Made by a program: the position numbers and the translations under genes
Part shown: positions 1 through 6,820 of the stretch, in pieces
Numbering within the stretch: the stretch's first letter is position 1
Layout of the letters: the number at the start of each line of letters is the position of its first letter
Notes under the pieces: model-generated
Databases searched by the model: none
Seen by the model: the letters and a program-made list of their open reading frames with translations, nothing else
What the model was told of the DNA's origin: nothing
Source: a virus
Reading direction: 5' to 3' (one strand)
Length of the DNA stretch: 22,371 bases
IMG/VR virus record: IMGVR_UViG_3300034066_000198
Span: 1-22,371 of that record

Positions 1-2
1 TG

Positions 3-128
3 CTAGCCGAGCAGGAAGCCAGCCAGAAATCACAGATCCACTGGCTGGCGCGAGAGGCGATGCAATCATGCAGCGTCCAAGAATGGCATCGAACAGCGGC
101 TAGCGAATTGCTTGCTGGCCGAGACTAA
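3..128 (+). CDS. possible C-terminal end of a rightward gene entering from the left (partial)
   Basis: An open frame runs from the window edge to a TAA at 126-128 and gives about 41 residues (LAEQEASQKS... ending LLAGRD). The composition looks protein-like, with two Trp, two His and several charged residues, but I recognise no family. It would converge on the dCTP deaminase gene and overlap its last 63 bp in antisense. If real, it is the tail of a rightward gene whose body lies outside the window. The open frame is short enough to be chance, so confidence is low. Confidence 0.3.
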   Translation, partial: LAEQEASQKSQIHWLAREAMQSCSVQEWHRTAASELLAGRD

Positions 129-620
129 CTTATCGTTGTTGTAACTACCCGTCACGGCGTAGCTCAATGCAGGCTTGCTGCTCATCCGCCAAAACACCAT
201 CTGCCCAATCTTGAGGCCTGGGTAGATCGGCAGTGGCTGCAGTTGCCGTGCATTTTTCAGCTCCAGCGTCAATGCGCTGCCATGCCAGCCGGGATCGGCG
301 TAACCGGCGTGCAGGTTTTCGTAACCCTCTCGTGCGCGGCTGGACTTAAGGAAGAACAGCCCGGCGATGTCCTCCGGCATGTGGAACACCTCTACCGTCT
401 GCGCCAAGATGAATTGCCCTGGCACCAACTCGTAGGGATGCTCAACGGTGTAACCGCTGATGTCCAGAGGGATCATCTGGTGAGATGTGACCGATTCAAG
501 CATGATTAAATTGCCAACACGCAGGTCCAAGCTGGCTGGGTTGATTAGTTCTGGCTGGTGATGCTGCACCATGGCGTGATTGGCAATCAGCTCATGGATC
601 TCGGTGTCGCAGAGAATCAT
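66..620 (-). CDS. dcd: dCTP deaminase / dUTPase-family protein
   Basis: 184 residues, the usual length for dCTP deaminase. The family signature is visible: an SSRAREG segment at residues 93-99, HAGYADPGW at 104-112, and LTLELKN at 117-123, whose Glu120 matches the catalytic glutamate of the Dcd family. An IGQ segment follows near 138. The enzyme deaminates dCTP to dUTP, feeding thymidylate synthesis; some relatives also hydrolyse dUTP, and sequence alone does not settle which reaction applies. The ATG at 618-620 overlaps the stop of the upstream gene (ATGA), so translation is probably coupled. It is the last gene of the leftward arm inside the window. Nucleotide-pool enzymes of this kind are common in phage early regions. 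Confidence 0.85.
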   Translation of the reverse strand: MILCDTEIHELIANHAMVQHHQPELINPASLDLRVGNLIMLESVTSHQMIPLDISGYTVEHPYELVPGQFILAQTVEVFHMPEDIAGLFFLKSSRAREGYENLHAGYADPGWHGSALTLELKNARQLQPLPIYPGLKIGQMVFWRMSSKPALSYAVTGSYNNDKLVSASKQFASRCSMPFLDAA

Positions 621-889
621 CGTGTTGTCGGCTTTGCGCCGCGTTTAGGTGAACGTTCGAGCTCTGCAGCCATCTCAGCCGCAGCGCGCAGCATAGTGCT
701 TAATGGGATGCCACGGATTGACCTTTCGGACATGTAACGAATTGCAAGACGGTAACCATGCGATGCGTTGCCATTGCCCAAATGCCGTGCCATTGCAATT
801 TCTTCATCCGTTACCCGGATATTGAGTGTCCGGTTGCGGGCTGCCAATGCCCTAGCGGATGGATTCAGGACTGTTGCTTGTGTTGGCAT
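617..889 (-). CDS. small ribbon-helix-helix-like DNA-binding protein
   Basis: 90 residues from the ATG at 887-889. A longer reading from a TTG at 911-913 is possible but would run into the upstream gene, so the ATG is preferred. After a basic N-terminus there is a strand-like RTLNIRVTDEE followed by two predicted helices (EEIAMARHLG and GYRLAIRYMS). That is the order expected of an Arc/MetJ-type ribbon-helix-helix domain. The tail is basic (RSPKRGAKPTTR). It sits between the zinc-ribbon protein, whose stop lies 2 bp upstream, and dcd, with which it has an ATGA overlap. A regulatory role is inferred from the fold only; no target site can be assigned. Confidence 0.6.
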   Translation of the reverse strand: MPTQATVLNPSARALAARNRTLNIRVTDEEIAMARHLGNGNASHGYRLAIRYMSERSIRGIPLSTMLRAAAEMAAELERSPKRGAKPTTR

Positions 890-891
890 GA

Positions 892-1224
892 TCAATCTGT
901 TACATGGGACCAACTTTTTGCCTTGACAATGCGGTACACCGTTGATGGGTGGATGCCGTACTGCTTGGCGATTACCTTGTAGGTGTTGTGCTGTGCGAGG
1001 TTACGGATGTCGCGCACATTCTGTTCTGTTAAAACGGCGAGGTTATTATCCTCGCCGCGTTTGATTTGCCTTGGATGCGTTTCCGTAATGGGGTGCAAAT
1101 AGGTTTCAACTGTGATGTACCGCTCTTCGCAATCAAGGCAACGGCAATACCGTTTGGTTGTGTTGCCTTGATGCTCAGTGCATGTAACCCTCGTGTTTTT
1201 GCTTTTGCAGGTTCTACAACGCAT
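892..1224 (-). CDS. zinc-ribbon plus helix-turn-helix DNA-binding protein
   Basis: 110 residues in two parts. The N-terminal 40 residues carry two cysteine pairs, CRTC at 3-6 and CRCLDC further on, followed by an EERYITVE stretch. This resembles the zinc ribbon of the NrdR regulators. The C-terminal half, roughly residues 64-105, reads as a homeodomain-like helix-turn-helix (LTEQNVRDIR, IAKQYGIHPSTVYRIVKAKSW) of the type found in phage recombinases and in HNH-associated modules. There is no ATP-cone domain, so it is not a full NrdR. The start ATG lies in an 11-bp overlap with the DUF3310 gene. It is probably a phage transcription regulator or accessory DNA-binding protein. Confidence 0.6.
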   Translation of the reverse strand: MRCRTCKSKNTRVTCTEHQGNTTKRYCRCLDCEERYITVETYLHPITETHPRQIKRGEDNNLAVLTEQNVRDIRNLAQHNTYKVIAKQYGIHPSTVYRIVKAKSWSHVTD

Positions 1225-1450
1225 TCAGTGGTTCGTTGAATACAGCATCAACCGCTAAATGATCGCAATACCATTCAGCTTTGCAATAATCTTGCGTTGG
1301 GTTGCCTTTGTGCTCAGCGCGCCAGAGATATTTAATCACCTGGCCTTTGCAGTATGCCTTGAACCCGTCAGGGCCTAGTGCGGCCCTGATCGCGTCAATG
1401 CACTCAATGTCGCCTTGCTTGTAGTGGTCAGGATTGATTGGGTCGTTCAT
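1214..1450 (-). CDS. DUF3310 family protein
   Basis: 78 residues that match the DUF3310 pattern throughout: INPDHYKQGDIECIDAI at the N-terminus, GQVIKYLWRAEHKG in the middle, then AEWYCDHL. The family is widespread in phages and is often labelled a nucleotide-kinase-like protein, but to my knowledge its biochemistry is not firmly established. The ATG at 1448-1450 overlaps the stop of the upstream secreted-protein gene (ATGA), which fixes the start. Its place next to dCTP deaminase fits a nucleotide-metabolism or early-takeover role; that is an inference from context. Confidence 0.8.
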   Translation of the reverse strand: MNDPINPDHYKQGDIECIDAIRAALGPDGFKAYCKGQVIKYLWRAEHKGNPTQDYCKAEWYCDHLAVDAVFNEPLNAL

Positions 1451-1986
1451 TTGGAATCACAGATTGCGAGGTCTGGGAACTTCTTGGCGTCTACCTGAAT
1501 ACCGCTGGTCTCTAGCTGTTTGCAGGCAAGGGCAAGCCTGACGCTGTTTTCAACAACAGCACGCTTACGGATTGCGGCTTGTACTGCATTGCAATCAGCT
1601 TGCCCGCCGATTGGCGTCGAAAAACCAATAGCTCCTTGTACTCCGTATTGATTACTGTAGGAGTCGGTGGTCAATGTTGAAGCGGTGGCAGTAAGTGTTG
1701 GTCCTTGGCAAGTCACAGAGTCAACAGAGACGCCAGATTGCGATGGGGCAACATTGATCCAATCGGGATAGCCGATGTAGTTGTTGGTGTTAGAGGTAGA
1801 GACGGAACTCAAGCCCGCTGGCGCGCTTCCGGTGGAAATGTTTACGGTGTTGACGTTGCTGCCAGTTGTGACATTAGTGGTTTGTTGCTGCTGCTGGGTG
1901 CGGTTACGGCTGTCATCAGCAATTGCAGGCCATGGCGCAACAAGCAATGCCAAGCAGACAAAGGCAGAATTCAGTGATTTGTTCAT
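1447..1986 (-). CDS. exported protein of unknown function with signal peptide
   Basis: 179 residues. The N-terminus is a textbook Sec signal peptide: MNKSLNS, a hydrophobic core FVCLALLVAPWP, then an AIA-DD cleavage site near residue 23. The mature part begins with a Gln/Thr/Asn-rich low-complexity stretch including a run of five Gln, followed by a Ser/Thr-rich middle. The C-terminal region carries charged helices. Four cysteines remain after cleavage (in VTCQG, ADCNA, ACKQL and ICDSK), enough for two disulfides outside the cytoplasm. It overlaps both neighbours by ATGA, so it is co-translated with replication and nucleotide genes. I recognise no family; periplasmic or cell-surface action during infection is an inference. 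Confidence 0.7.
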   Translation of the reverse strand: MNKSLNSAFVCLALLVAPWPAIADDSRNRTQQQQQTTNVTTGSNVNTVNISTGSAPAGLSSVSTSNTNNYIGYPDWINVAPSQSGVSVDSVTCQGPTLTATASTLTTDSYSNQYGVQGAIGFSTPIGGQADCNAVQAAIRKRAVVENSVRLALACKQLETSGIQVDAKKFPDLAICDSK

Positions 1987-2135
1987 TGGTTTGATTCAGG
2001 TTGCATCAGTTCCAACAGGGTCAGCAGGTACGCAGCAAAGGCAACGTGCGTCATGACGGCATGGGTGCCCGGAGGCACCCCATAGCTGTCACGCCACCAC
2101 TCCTCAAAGGCTGCTTTGATGGTGGCTTCGTTCAT
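1983..2135 (-). CDS. 50-residue conserved-looking phage protein
   Basis: A short gene fills the whole gap between ssb and the exported-protein gene. The ATG at 2133-2135 overlaps the ssb stop (TGATG), and its TGA at 1983-1985 overlaps the next ATG (ATGA). Both ends are therefore fixed by coupling, which strongly supports a real gene. It starts MNEATIKAAFEEWWRDSYG, continues VPPGTHAVMTHVAFAAYLL and ends TLLELMQPESNQ. The second half is hydrophobic and helical but interrupted by His and Thr, so a membrane helix is uncertain. Function is unknown. Confidence 0.75.
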   Translation of the reverse strand: MNEATIKAAFEEWWRDSYGVPPGTHAVMTHVAFAAYLLTLLELMQPESNQ

Positions 2136-2479
2136 CAGAAGGTAACCTCCTCAGATTGAGCGCCACGGGGCAGAAACTCAAACCGCTGCACGCTGAAGAC
2201 ATGCTTGCTGCGCTTAGCGGCAGTTTCCTTGTCTGCCCACTCTTGGCGGCGGATGTTGCCGGTCACAAAGATGCTGTCGCCTTTCTTGCAGCGATCAACA
2301 ATTAACTCGGCTGACTTGCCCCAAACCTCAATGTCGATTGCATTGTTGATCCAGTTGCCGTCCTTGTCCTTGCCCTCTTGGATGCCACCTGCAAAGTTGG
2401 CAACCATGGTGCCACTGTCAAAGGTGCGCAGTTGTGGGTCGGTGATGATGCGAATGATGCCGGATGCGTAGAGGCTCAT
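2135..2479 (-). CDS. ssb: single-stranded DNA-binding protein
   Basis: 114 residues with the bacterial SSB oligonucleotide-binding fold: GIIRIITDPQLRTF at the start, VANFAGGIQEGKDKDG in the middle, and IDIEVWGKSAELIVDRCKKGDSIFVTGNIRRQEW later. The flexible tail of bacterial SSB is almost absent; the protein ends SEEVTF, a short acidic tip with terminal Phe that loosely recalls the bacterial partner-binding tip. It coats single-stranded DNA during phage replication and recombination. It lies just downstream of the annealase and RecE-like nuclease genes, the usual partners, and its ATG overlaps the stop of the HTH gene. Confidence 0.9.
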   Translation of the reverse strand: MSLYASGIIRIITDPQLRTFDSGTMVANFAGGIQEGKDKDGNWINNAIDIEVWGKSAELIVDRCKKGDSIFVTGNIRRQEWADKETAAKRSKHVFSVQRFEFLPRGAQSEEVTF

Positions 2480-2685
2480 GTCAGTGGTGTAATGGAATTG
2501 GACTCTTCAAATGCCAGCACTTGCGCTAGCGGATACCGCACTCGTGGCGTACCAGCAGGGAAGCCGATACGTGGGATGGTGTAGTACCCAGGACCGATGT
2601 TGCGCGCGCGTTGGTTTTTAATGGCTGCTGGTTTCAGCCCCCAACGCGCTGCTAGCTGATCAGTCGTCAGGTAAGGCTCAGTCAT
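2476..2685 (-). CDS. small helix-turn-helix protein (excisionase/MerR-like)
   Basis: 69 residues from the ATG at 2683-2685. This start lies inside the end of the annealase gene (8-bp overlap, ATGACTGA) and is preferred over a longer reading whose first 17 residues are proline- and arginine-rich out-of-frame sequence. The segment YLTTDQLAARWGLKPAAIKNQRA is a winged helix-turn-helix start as in AlpA, excisionase or MerR-like proteins. The segment PRVRYPLAQVLAFEE matches the wing and last helix seen in such domains. No integrase is visible nearby, so an excisionase role is not supported; a regulatory role is more likely. Confidence 0.65.
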   Translation of the reverse strand: MTEPYLTTDQLAARWGLKPAAIKNQRARNIGPGYYTIPRIGFPAGTPRVRYPLAQVLAFEESNSITPLT

Positions 2686-3418
2686 CAAACGGATCCTCCT
2701 CGGTGGTGGCAAAGCTGGCTTCCTTCTCCAAGGCAAGCGCTAGCAGGGTTTCCTGCTGCTCGCTGGATAGGTCAGCCTTGCGGGCTTCCATGCGCTCGGT
2801 CACCTTGGCGAGGTCTTTCATGGTGGTTGCCTTTGCGATGGCAGCCTTGCCAGCGGTGAACACCTTGTCATCACCGGCTGGCACGGCGGTCACGGTGACA
2901 GGCTCGACAGCCTGCTCCATCTCATCGGTGCTGTAGACGCCGCTGAGGTCCGCAGGAAAGGCCTTGCGCAACGCCAATGCCTCGGAGCATTTGGCAATCA
3001 TCGTGGCGCCCATCTTGGACCACAGGCCTTGGCCGGCGTTGTAGTCGGCAAAGCGGGCAACGCCAGTAAATGGGTGGCTAGCACCTTTGCGCCAGATGGT
3101 GGTTTTGGCCGCAGCAGGTGGTTTGCTGCTGAGCCATACGTCCGTCCATTGGCCATCCTCGCCGCACCACATGGTTTCACTGCCATCCAGTTGGCCAGTG
3201 CGCTCGGCGATGCTGCGCAGGCCGTCGATGCCCGCTTGAATGGTCATCTTGCCGCCACGCTTGATGGCGTATATCTGCTTGCTGAACGGGTCAAGCCCGG
3301 TGCGCTGGCAGGCATAGGCAAACAGCCGCAGCTCGTCATTGCTGCACCCTGGCGCAATGGTGGTGCTAATCAGTTGGGTCTGCTCTGGCGTCCAGAGCGC
3401 GAGTGAACTAGAAGTCAT
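2678..3418 (-). CDS. bet: Bet-family single-strand annealing recombinase
   Basis: 246 residues. The phage lambda Bet / RecT-like pattern is clear across residues 30-170: LRLFAYACQRTGLDPFSKQIYA, MTIQAGIDGLRSIAERTGQ, MWCGEDGQWTDVW, then MIAKCSEALALRKAFP and LSGVYSTDEMEQA. The C-terminal 75 residues are variable and charged and end in an acidic EEDPFDD. The protein anneals complementary single strands generated by an exonuclease. Its partner is encoded immediately upstream (11-bp overlap), giving a two-gene recombination system with ssb two genes further on. The acidic tail may mediate protein contacts; that part is inference. Confidence 0.9.
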   Translation of the reverse strand: MTSSSLALWTPEQTQLISTTIAPGCSNDELRLFAYACQRTGLDPFSKQIYAIKRGGKMTIQAGIDGLRSIAERTGQLDGSETMWCGEDGQWTDVWLSSKPPAAAKTTIWRKGASHPFTGVARFADYNAGQGLWSKMGATMIAKCSEALALRKAFPADLSGVYSTDEMEQAVEPVTVTAVPAGDDKVFTAGKAAIAKATTMKDLAKVTERMEARKADLSSEQQETLLALALEKEASFATTEEDPFDD

Positions 3419-4196
3419 CGGAGGTCATAGTTGGGGTAGCGTTGAGCGCCCATTTGGGCAGACTCAGCGGTTGGATGGTGTTGCCGTAGCCGGGCCATTC
3501 AGAGATGACACGGCAATCAGCAATGGTCTGCAGGTTGCTGCGGCGTTCGTATTCGCCACATTGCACGGCATCAGCGTCCAGCTCGTACACGCCGACGGCA
3601 TACGGGTAGGTCTTCTCCACTGCGATGAAGATGAACCGCTCCGCAAAGGTGCCAGCGAGGTAGTGGTTTTGCTGGACGTGGTACCGCCACTGCGCAACTG
3701 ACTTGGCAAACCCTCGCGGGCTGGCATCCGTCGTGGTTTTAAGGTCCACGATGGTGTTGCCGTTATGCCAGTCAGGGCGGCACTTGCAGCGCAGGCCGGT
3801 CTGGAGGTCATCCCACCAGAAGCTCTGCTCTGCCTTGCCGTCACGCAATAATGCTGCAGCAGCTTGATGGCTGCGGACACTAGCGGCCATTGCTAGCGCC
3901 TGCTCCATATCGGTGCTGGTAACGGCTTCGATGCCGGATGCTTGCATCTCGGCTTCCATCTCCTTACCAGCTTTGGTATTACGCGGTAGGCAGATGCCAT
4001 ACCGCTTGCTCAGCTCATCCGGTTCCAGCACTGCGCAATGGGTCAGGCTGCCTAACTTCATCGCAGCCGTCTGCACCGATGGCGGACGGTCTGGGTTGAG
4101 GTACCGGCTCCAGTAGTGGTAGGGGCTGGCAGCAACAGCGTGCAGGTGGCTGGCGCTAATGGCTGGGTCGGCGTGGTACTCAGCGTTGCTGGTCAT
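3408..4196 (-). CDS. RecE-like PD-(D/E)XK exonuclease
   Basis: 262 residues of the RecE/DUF3799 nuclease type. Key elements in order: GSLTHCAVLEP at 49-59, Glu123 in KAEQSFWWDD, CRPDWH with Asp142, IVDLKTT at 149-155 giving the D-x-K pair Asp151/Lys153, and QQNHYLAG at 175-182 matching the QxxxY motif. These are the metal-binding and catalytic residues of lambda-exonuclease-type enzymes that resect double-stranded DNA 5' to 3'. The downstream bet gene supplies the annealase. E. coli RecE is much longer, but phage versions of about 260-300 residues are usual. The ATG overlaps the upstream gene's stop by ATGA. Confidence 0.85.
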   Translation of the reverse strand: MTSNAEYHADPAISASHLHAVAASPYHYWSRYLNPDRPPSVQTAAMKLGSLTHCAVLEPDELSKRYGICLPRNTKAGKEMEAEMQASGIEAVTSTDMEQALAMAASVRSHQAAAALLRDGKAEQSFWWDDLQTGLRCKCRPDWHNGNTIVDLKTTTDASPRGFAKSVAQWRYHVQQNHYLAGTFAERFIFIAVEKTYPYAVGVYELDADAVQCGEYERRSNLQTIADCRVISEWPGYGNTIQPLSLPKWALNATPTMTSDDF

Positions 4197-4393
4197 ACCA
4201 TCGCCCCACTGCGCAGGCCTTGGTGCAGCCTGCTAGCGGTGCCGTAAGTGGCGACCATCTCGGGGAATGCGTCAAGGATGCGTTGCTTGTTGCCGGGATC
4301 TGCCTTCATGCCAGCTTGGCCGAGGGCTTGATAAAAGCTGCCGCCGTATTGGCAGGCGGTAGCAAGTGTCCAAAAAATGTCTGAGTCAGTCAT
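4193..4393 (-). CDS. small conserved-looking phage protein, function unknown
   Basis: 66 residues, mainly helical. The sequence begins MTDSDIFWTLATACQYGG and ends ASRLHQGLRSGAMV, with a FPEMVATYG segment in between. I know of no function. It overlaps the RecE-like gene and the small membrane-protein gene by ATGA at both ends, which supports translation and fixes the start. No membrane segment or metal-binding cluster is visible. Position between recombination genes suggests an accessory role in early infection, but this is context only. Confidence 0.6.
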   Translation of the reverse strand: MTDSDIFWTLATACQYGGSFYQALGQAGMKADPGNKQRILDAFPEMVATYGTASRLHQGLRSGAMV

Positions 4394-4527
4394 TTGATCT
4401 GGCAGGCGTGTTGCTGCTGTTGGTGCGCCATCGTGGCTTGGTCGCGGCCACCGGCATAGCCAGCGGCGTAGATCGCTGCAAGCGTTACCAGTGCGGTGAT
4501 GCGGTTAACCCAAGGGTTGGTGACCAT
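4390..4527 (-). CDS. small single-pass membrane protein
   Basis: 45 residues from the ATG at 4525-4527. A longer in-frame reading exists, but it runs antisense-like through the gap and the end of the next gene with Arg-rich sequence, so it is rejected. After MVTNPWVNR comes one hydrophobic segment (ITALVTLAAIYAAGYAGG), then a polar tail with four Gln in a row and one Cys. One transmembrane helix with a short cytoplasmic or periplasmic tail is likely. It could be an accessory lysis, exclusion or membrane-anchoring protein; nothing in the sequence decides. The 64 bp upstream (4528-4591) holds no recognised signal. Confidence 0.55.
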   Translation of the reverse strand: MVTNPWVNRITALVTLAAIYAAGYAGGRDQATMAHQQQQHACQIK

Positions 4528-4591
4528 GGTTCTCGGTGTGGGGTGCCGGGTCGTCCGGCTTGCGTGAATCCTACACCATGCGCCGCCCTCG

Positions 4592-4960
4592 TCAACCCTG
4601 CGGTGTCGTAATCCGTAACGCATCCTCGACGGACCTAGCCACGCCAGCGATGCCACCTGCCGCTTGGACTGCATCAAGCCACTGTTGCTGCTCTGGCCGG
4701 AGCCTGCCGGTAGCAGTCTTGACTTCTATAGAGGTAAACACCGCCACTTGGGTGCCGACCATCTCTGGGGTGATGGTGACGGTGCGCCAGCCGATGAGGT
4801 CAGCGCTGCCCTTGCACAGCCCAAAGCTGACCGGGCGGCCATTGGCATCACGCAGGGTGCCGGTGTTATTGCGGAAAACCCTGGTATCGCCCTTGCTGAC
4901 AGCTAACCGGATCTCCTGTTGGATGCGTTGCTCGCTATCGCCCCCGCTGCGACCGGGCAT
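4592..4960 (-). CDS. VRR-NUC-type nuclease
   Basis: 122 residues. The N-terminus has a helix with a conserved Glu (SEQRIQQEIRLAVSKG). The core reads CKGSADLIGW with a catalytic-type Asp, then FTSIEVKTATGRLRPEQQQWL, giving the E-x-K pair of the PD-(D/E)XK fold, and GGIAGVARSVEDA at the end. This is the layout of VRR-NUC domain proteins, phage nucleases thought to resolve or trim branched DNA. The start overlaps the end of the helicase gene by 26 bp. Together with the helicase it probably processes recombination intermediates; the specific substrate is not known from sequence. Confidence 0.82.
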   Translation of the reverse strand: MPGRSGGDSEQRIQQEIRLAVSKGDTRVFRNNTGTLRDANGRPVSFGLCKGSADLIGWRTVTITPEMVGTQVAVFTSIEVKTATGRLRPEQQQWLDAVQAAGGIAGVARSVEDALRITTPQG

Positions 4961-6284
4961 ACATCACGTGTTTTGCCCACGCTACCGCGTTTTTGTATCC
5001 CCGGCTTTGGCCTAGTGCAATCAGGTCCTGCAGCGACTGAGCACTCCCCTGCTCGCGTTTGCGTTCGCGGGCGGCTACCTCAACCAACTCTCCCTCAACC
5101 TGCTGCAGCTCTCTGGTTTCCTGTGGCGCAAAGACATGCCCGCACTCGCGGCAGACCTGCGCAGCGCTCATGCTGGTGGCAAAGCACACCGGGCACACTT
5201 TGACTGATGGCGCCTGCTCGCGGTCGCGCTTTTTGAGGCCATCCAGCGTCCATTCACGCGGTTCTAGGTGATGGCCCAATCGGAGAACGTTGCCGACGTG
5301 ATCGAGTACCACTGCAGCAGCCTTGCCGGGTGATGGCCTTAGGCAGCGACCAATCATCTGCAGGTGCAAGCTGGTGGATGCAGTAGGGCGCAGCAGGATG
5401 CAGCCGCCAACGCTAGGCACGTCCACGCCCTCGCCGATGAGTGCGCAGCTAGTCAGGACCTTAATGCGGCCAGTACCTAGCGCCTGCAGCAGGTCACGCC
5501 GTTGCTCGCTGGTCATGCTGCCATCAATGCTGGCGGCTGGGATGCCAGCACTTATAAATAGACGCGCCACTGCCTCGGCATGGGCCACTGAGCAGCAGAA
5601 CGCTATCGCCGTCTGGCCATCGAGGTGCTTGCGGTAGTGGCTTAGGCAGTCGCCCATGATCGTGCCGATACGGTGCTCGGCCTCTTTGGTGTCGAAGTCG
5701 CCCATCCGCTTGCGCAGGCCAGTGGTATCAAACCCCGGCGGCCCAAACACGCGGGCGCTAGCCAGGTAGCCGTTATCGGTGAGCCACTGCGCGGTGGGGC
5801 CTTCCACCATCGCTTGGTAATGCTCGCCTAAGCCGCGACCGTCGAGGCGTATGGGGGTTGCGGTGACACCCAGCACATGCGCAGATTGGAAGTGCTCAAG
5901 CACCTTGGCCCAAGTGCCGGCATTGCTGTGATGCGCCTCGTCGATGATGACGAGCTGGAAGAAGTCACGCGGCAGCTTGTGCAGCCTGCGGGCTACGGTT
6001 TGCACGCTGGCGACCTGCACCGTATGGCTTAAATCCATGGCGCGACCGGCTGCAATAATGCCATGCGGTGCCGGAATTGCACGGCTGGCTTGATCCAGTA
6101 GCTCCTGACGATGCACCGCGATCAGCACGCGGTTGCCCTTGCGTGCGGCAGCTTGGGCGATGTGGCTAAAGCACACGGTCTTGCCAGCGCCAGTGGGCAG
6201 CACTGCCAGCACCTTGCGGTGCCCTAGCTGGTACTGCAGCCGAATGTCGGTTACTAGCTGCTGCTGGTAGGGGCGGAGGTTCAT
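4935..6284 (-). CDS. superfamily 2 DEAD/DEAH helicase with C-terminal zinc finger
   Basis: 449 residues. Helicase motifs in order: Q-like RPYQQQ at 4-9, Walker A PTGAGKT at 30-36, DEAH at 115-118, TATP at 141-144, GEGVDVP at 284-290 and QMIGRCLRP at 309-317. Residues 364-381 hold CPVC and CREC, a four-cysteine zinc finger, followed by a charged helical tail. The family unwinds or remodels branched DNA, like phage UvsW or the RadD-type helicases that also carry a terminal zinc finger. It lies between two nuclease genes and is transcribed with the annealase module, so recombination-linked replication or fork repair is the most likely role. It starts 8 bp after the preceding gene ends. Confidence 0.88.
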   Translation of the reverse strand: MNLRPYQQQLVTDIRLQYQLGHRKVLAVLPTGAGKTVCFSHIAQAAARKGNRVLIAVHRQELLDQASRAIPAPHGIIAAGRAMDLSHTVQVASVQTVARRLHKLPRDFFQLVIIDEAHHSNAGTWAKVLEHFQSAHVLGVTATPIRLDGRGLGEHYQAMVEGPTAQWLTDNGYLASARVFGPPGFDTTGLRKRMGDFDTKEAEHRIGTIMGDCLSHYRKHLDGQTAIAFCCSVAHAEAVARLFISAGIPAASIDGSMTSEQRRDLLQALGTGRIKVLTSCALIGEGVDVPSVGGCILLRPTASTSLHLQMIGRCLRPSPGKAAAVVLDHVGNVLRLGHHLEPREWTLDGLKKRDREQAPSVKVCPVCFATSMSAAQVCRECGHVFAPQETRELQQVEGELVEVAARERKREQGSAQSLQDLIALGQSRGYKNAVAWAKHVMYARSQRGR

Positions 6285-6292
6285 GACGCAAA

Positions 6293-6790
6293 TTAAAAAG
6301 TATCGGAATGCTTAAGTGAATCGATTGGCAGCAACTCTGATTTAGGAACGAAAAAAGCTTTTCTTCCGCCAGCCGGATCCTTGATCCATTTTTTATTCAT
6401 TGCGTCCTTACTGGTAATCCAACCATGGATTAAAGTTTGCCTAGCTTCAATTGTTACCAATACAAGTATCTTAAGAAGGCTTTCGTCAAGCTGACAAATT
6501 AAATCATAATAGTGCTTTGACCTTGTTTTTACGTCTATATTTGGCGGGAGATCACTGCTGCCTCGACGCGGAATTTTTTCTGCGTAAAGATATTCCTGCA
6601 GGCCAAGGTATTTTGCAACCGCAAACTCACCTGCGGCGCCAAGAATATGCATCTGCAAGGCTTTAGCGCCGATATCTGGCCCGCCGTTTCTGCCACTCAC
6701 TCCGTTGGCTTGGTTCTGGTTTTGACGCCTAAGAGCTTCATTGTTTATTGCCTCCCTATCGGCATCGGAAAATTCAATAGAAACAGACAC
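6293..6790 (-). CDS. possible PD-(D/E)XK-like endonuclease, AT-rich
   Basis: 165 residues from a GTG at 6788-6790, preceded by AAGG six bases upstream, one of the few Shine-Dalgarno-like sites in this arm. The middle reads LGAAGEFAVAKYLGL followed by PPNIDVKTRSKHYYDL. A conserved Glu in the first helix and a later D-x-K pair (DVKT) are what a minimal PD-(D/E)XK nuclease core needs, but I cannot name the family. Base composition is strikingly different from both sides: by hand count 6301-6600 is about 40% GC, while nearby stretches such as 5041-5100 reach 65%. It may be a recent acquisition. A structural or DNA-binding role without catalysis remains possible. Confidence 0.6.
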   Translation of the reverse strand: MSVSIEFSDADREAINNEALRRQNQNQANGVSGRNGGPDIGAKALQMHILGAAGEFAVAKYLGLQEYLYAEKIPRRGSSDLPPNIDVKTRSKHYYDLICQLDESLLKILVLVTIEARQTLIHGWITSKDAMNKKWIKDPAGGRKAFFVPKSELLPIDSLKHSDTF

Positions 6791-6820
6791 GGCTTACCTT
6801 GGTTTGATGGTAGTAAAGGT

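Noticed and set aside
923-951. TTGACA at 923-928 as a rightward promoter
   Set aside because: It lies inside the zinc-ribbon gene on the other strand, and 17 bases downstream the sequence is TGGGTG, with no -10 resemblance.
4390-4677. Longer 95-residue version of the small membrane protein
   Set aside because: The extra N-terminal 50 residues are Arg/His-rich, overlap the VRR-NUC gene out of frame and look non-coding; the ATG at 4525-4527 gives a normal membrane-protein start.
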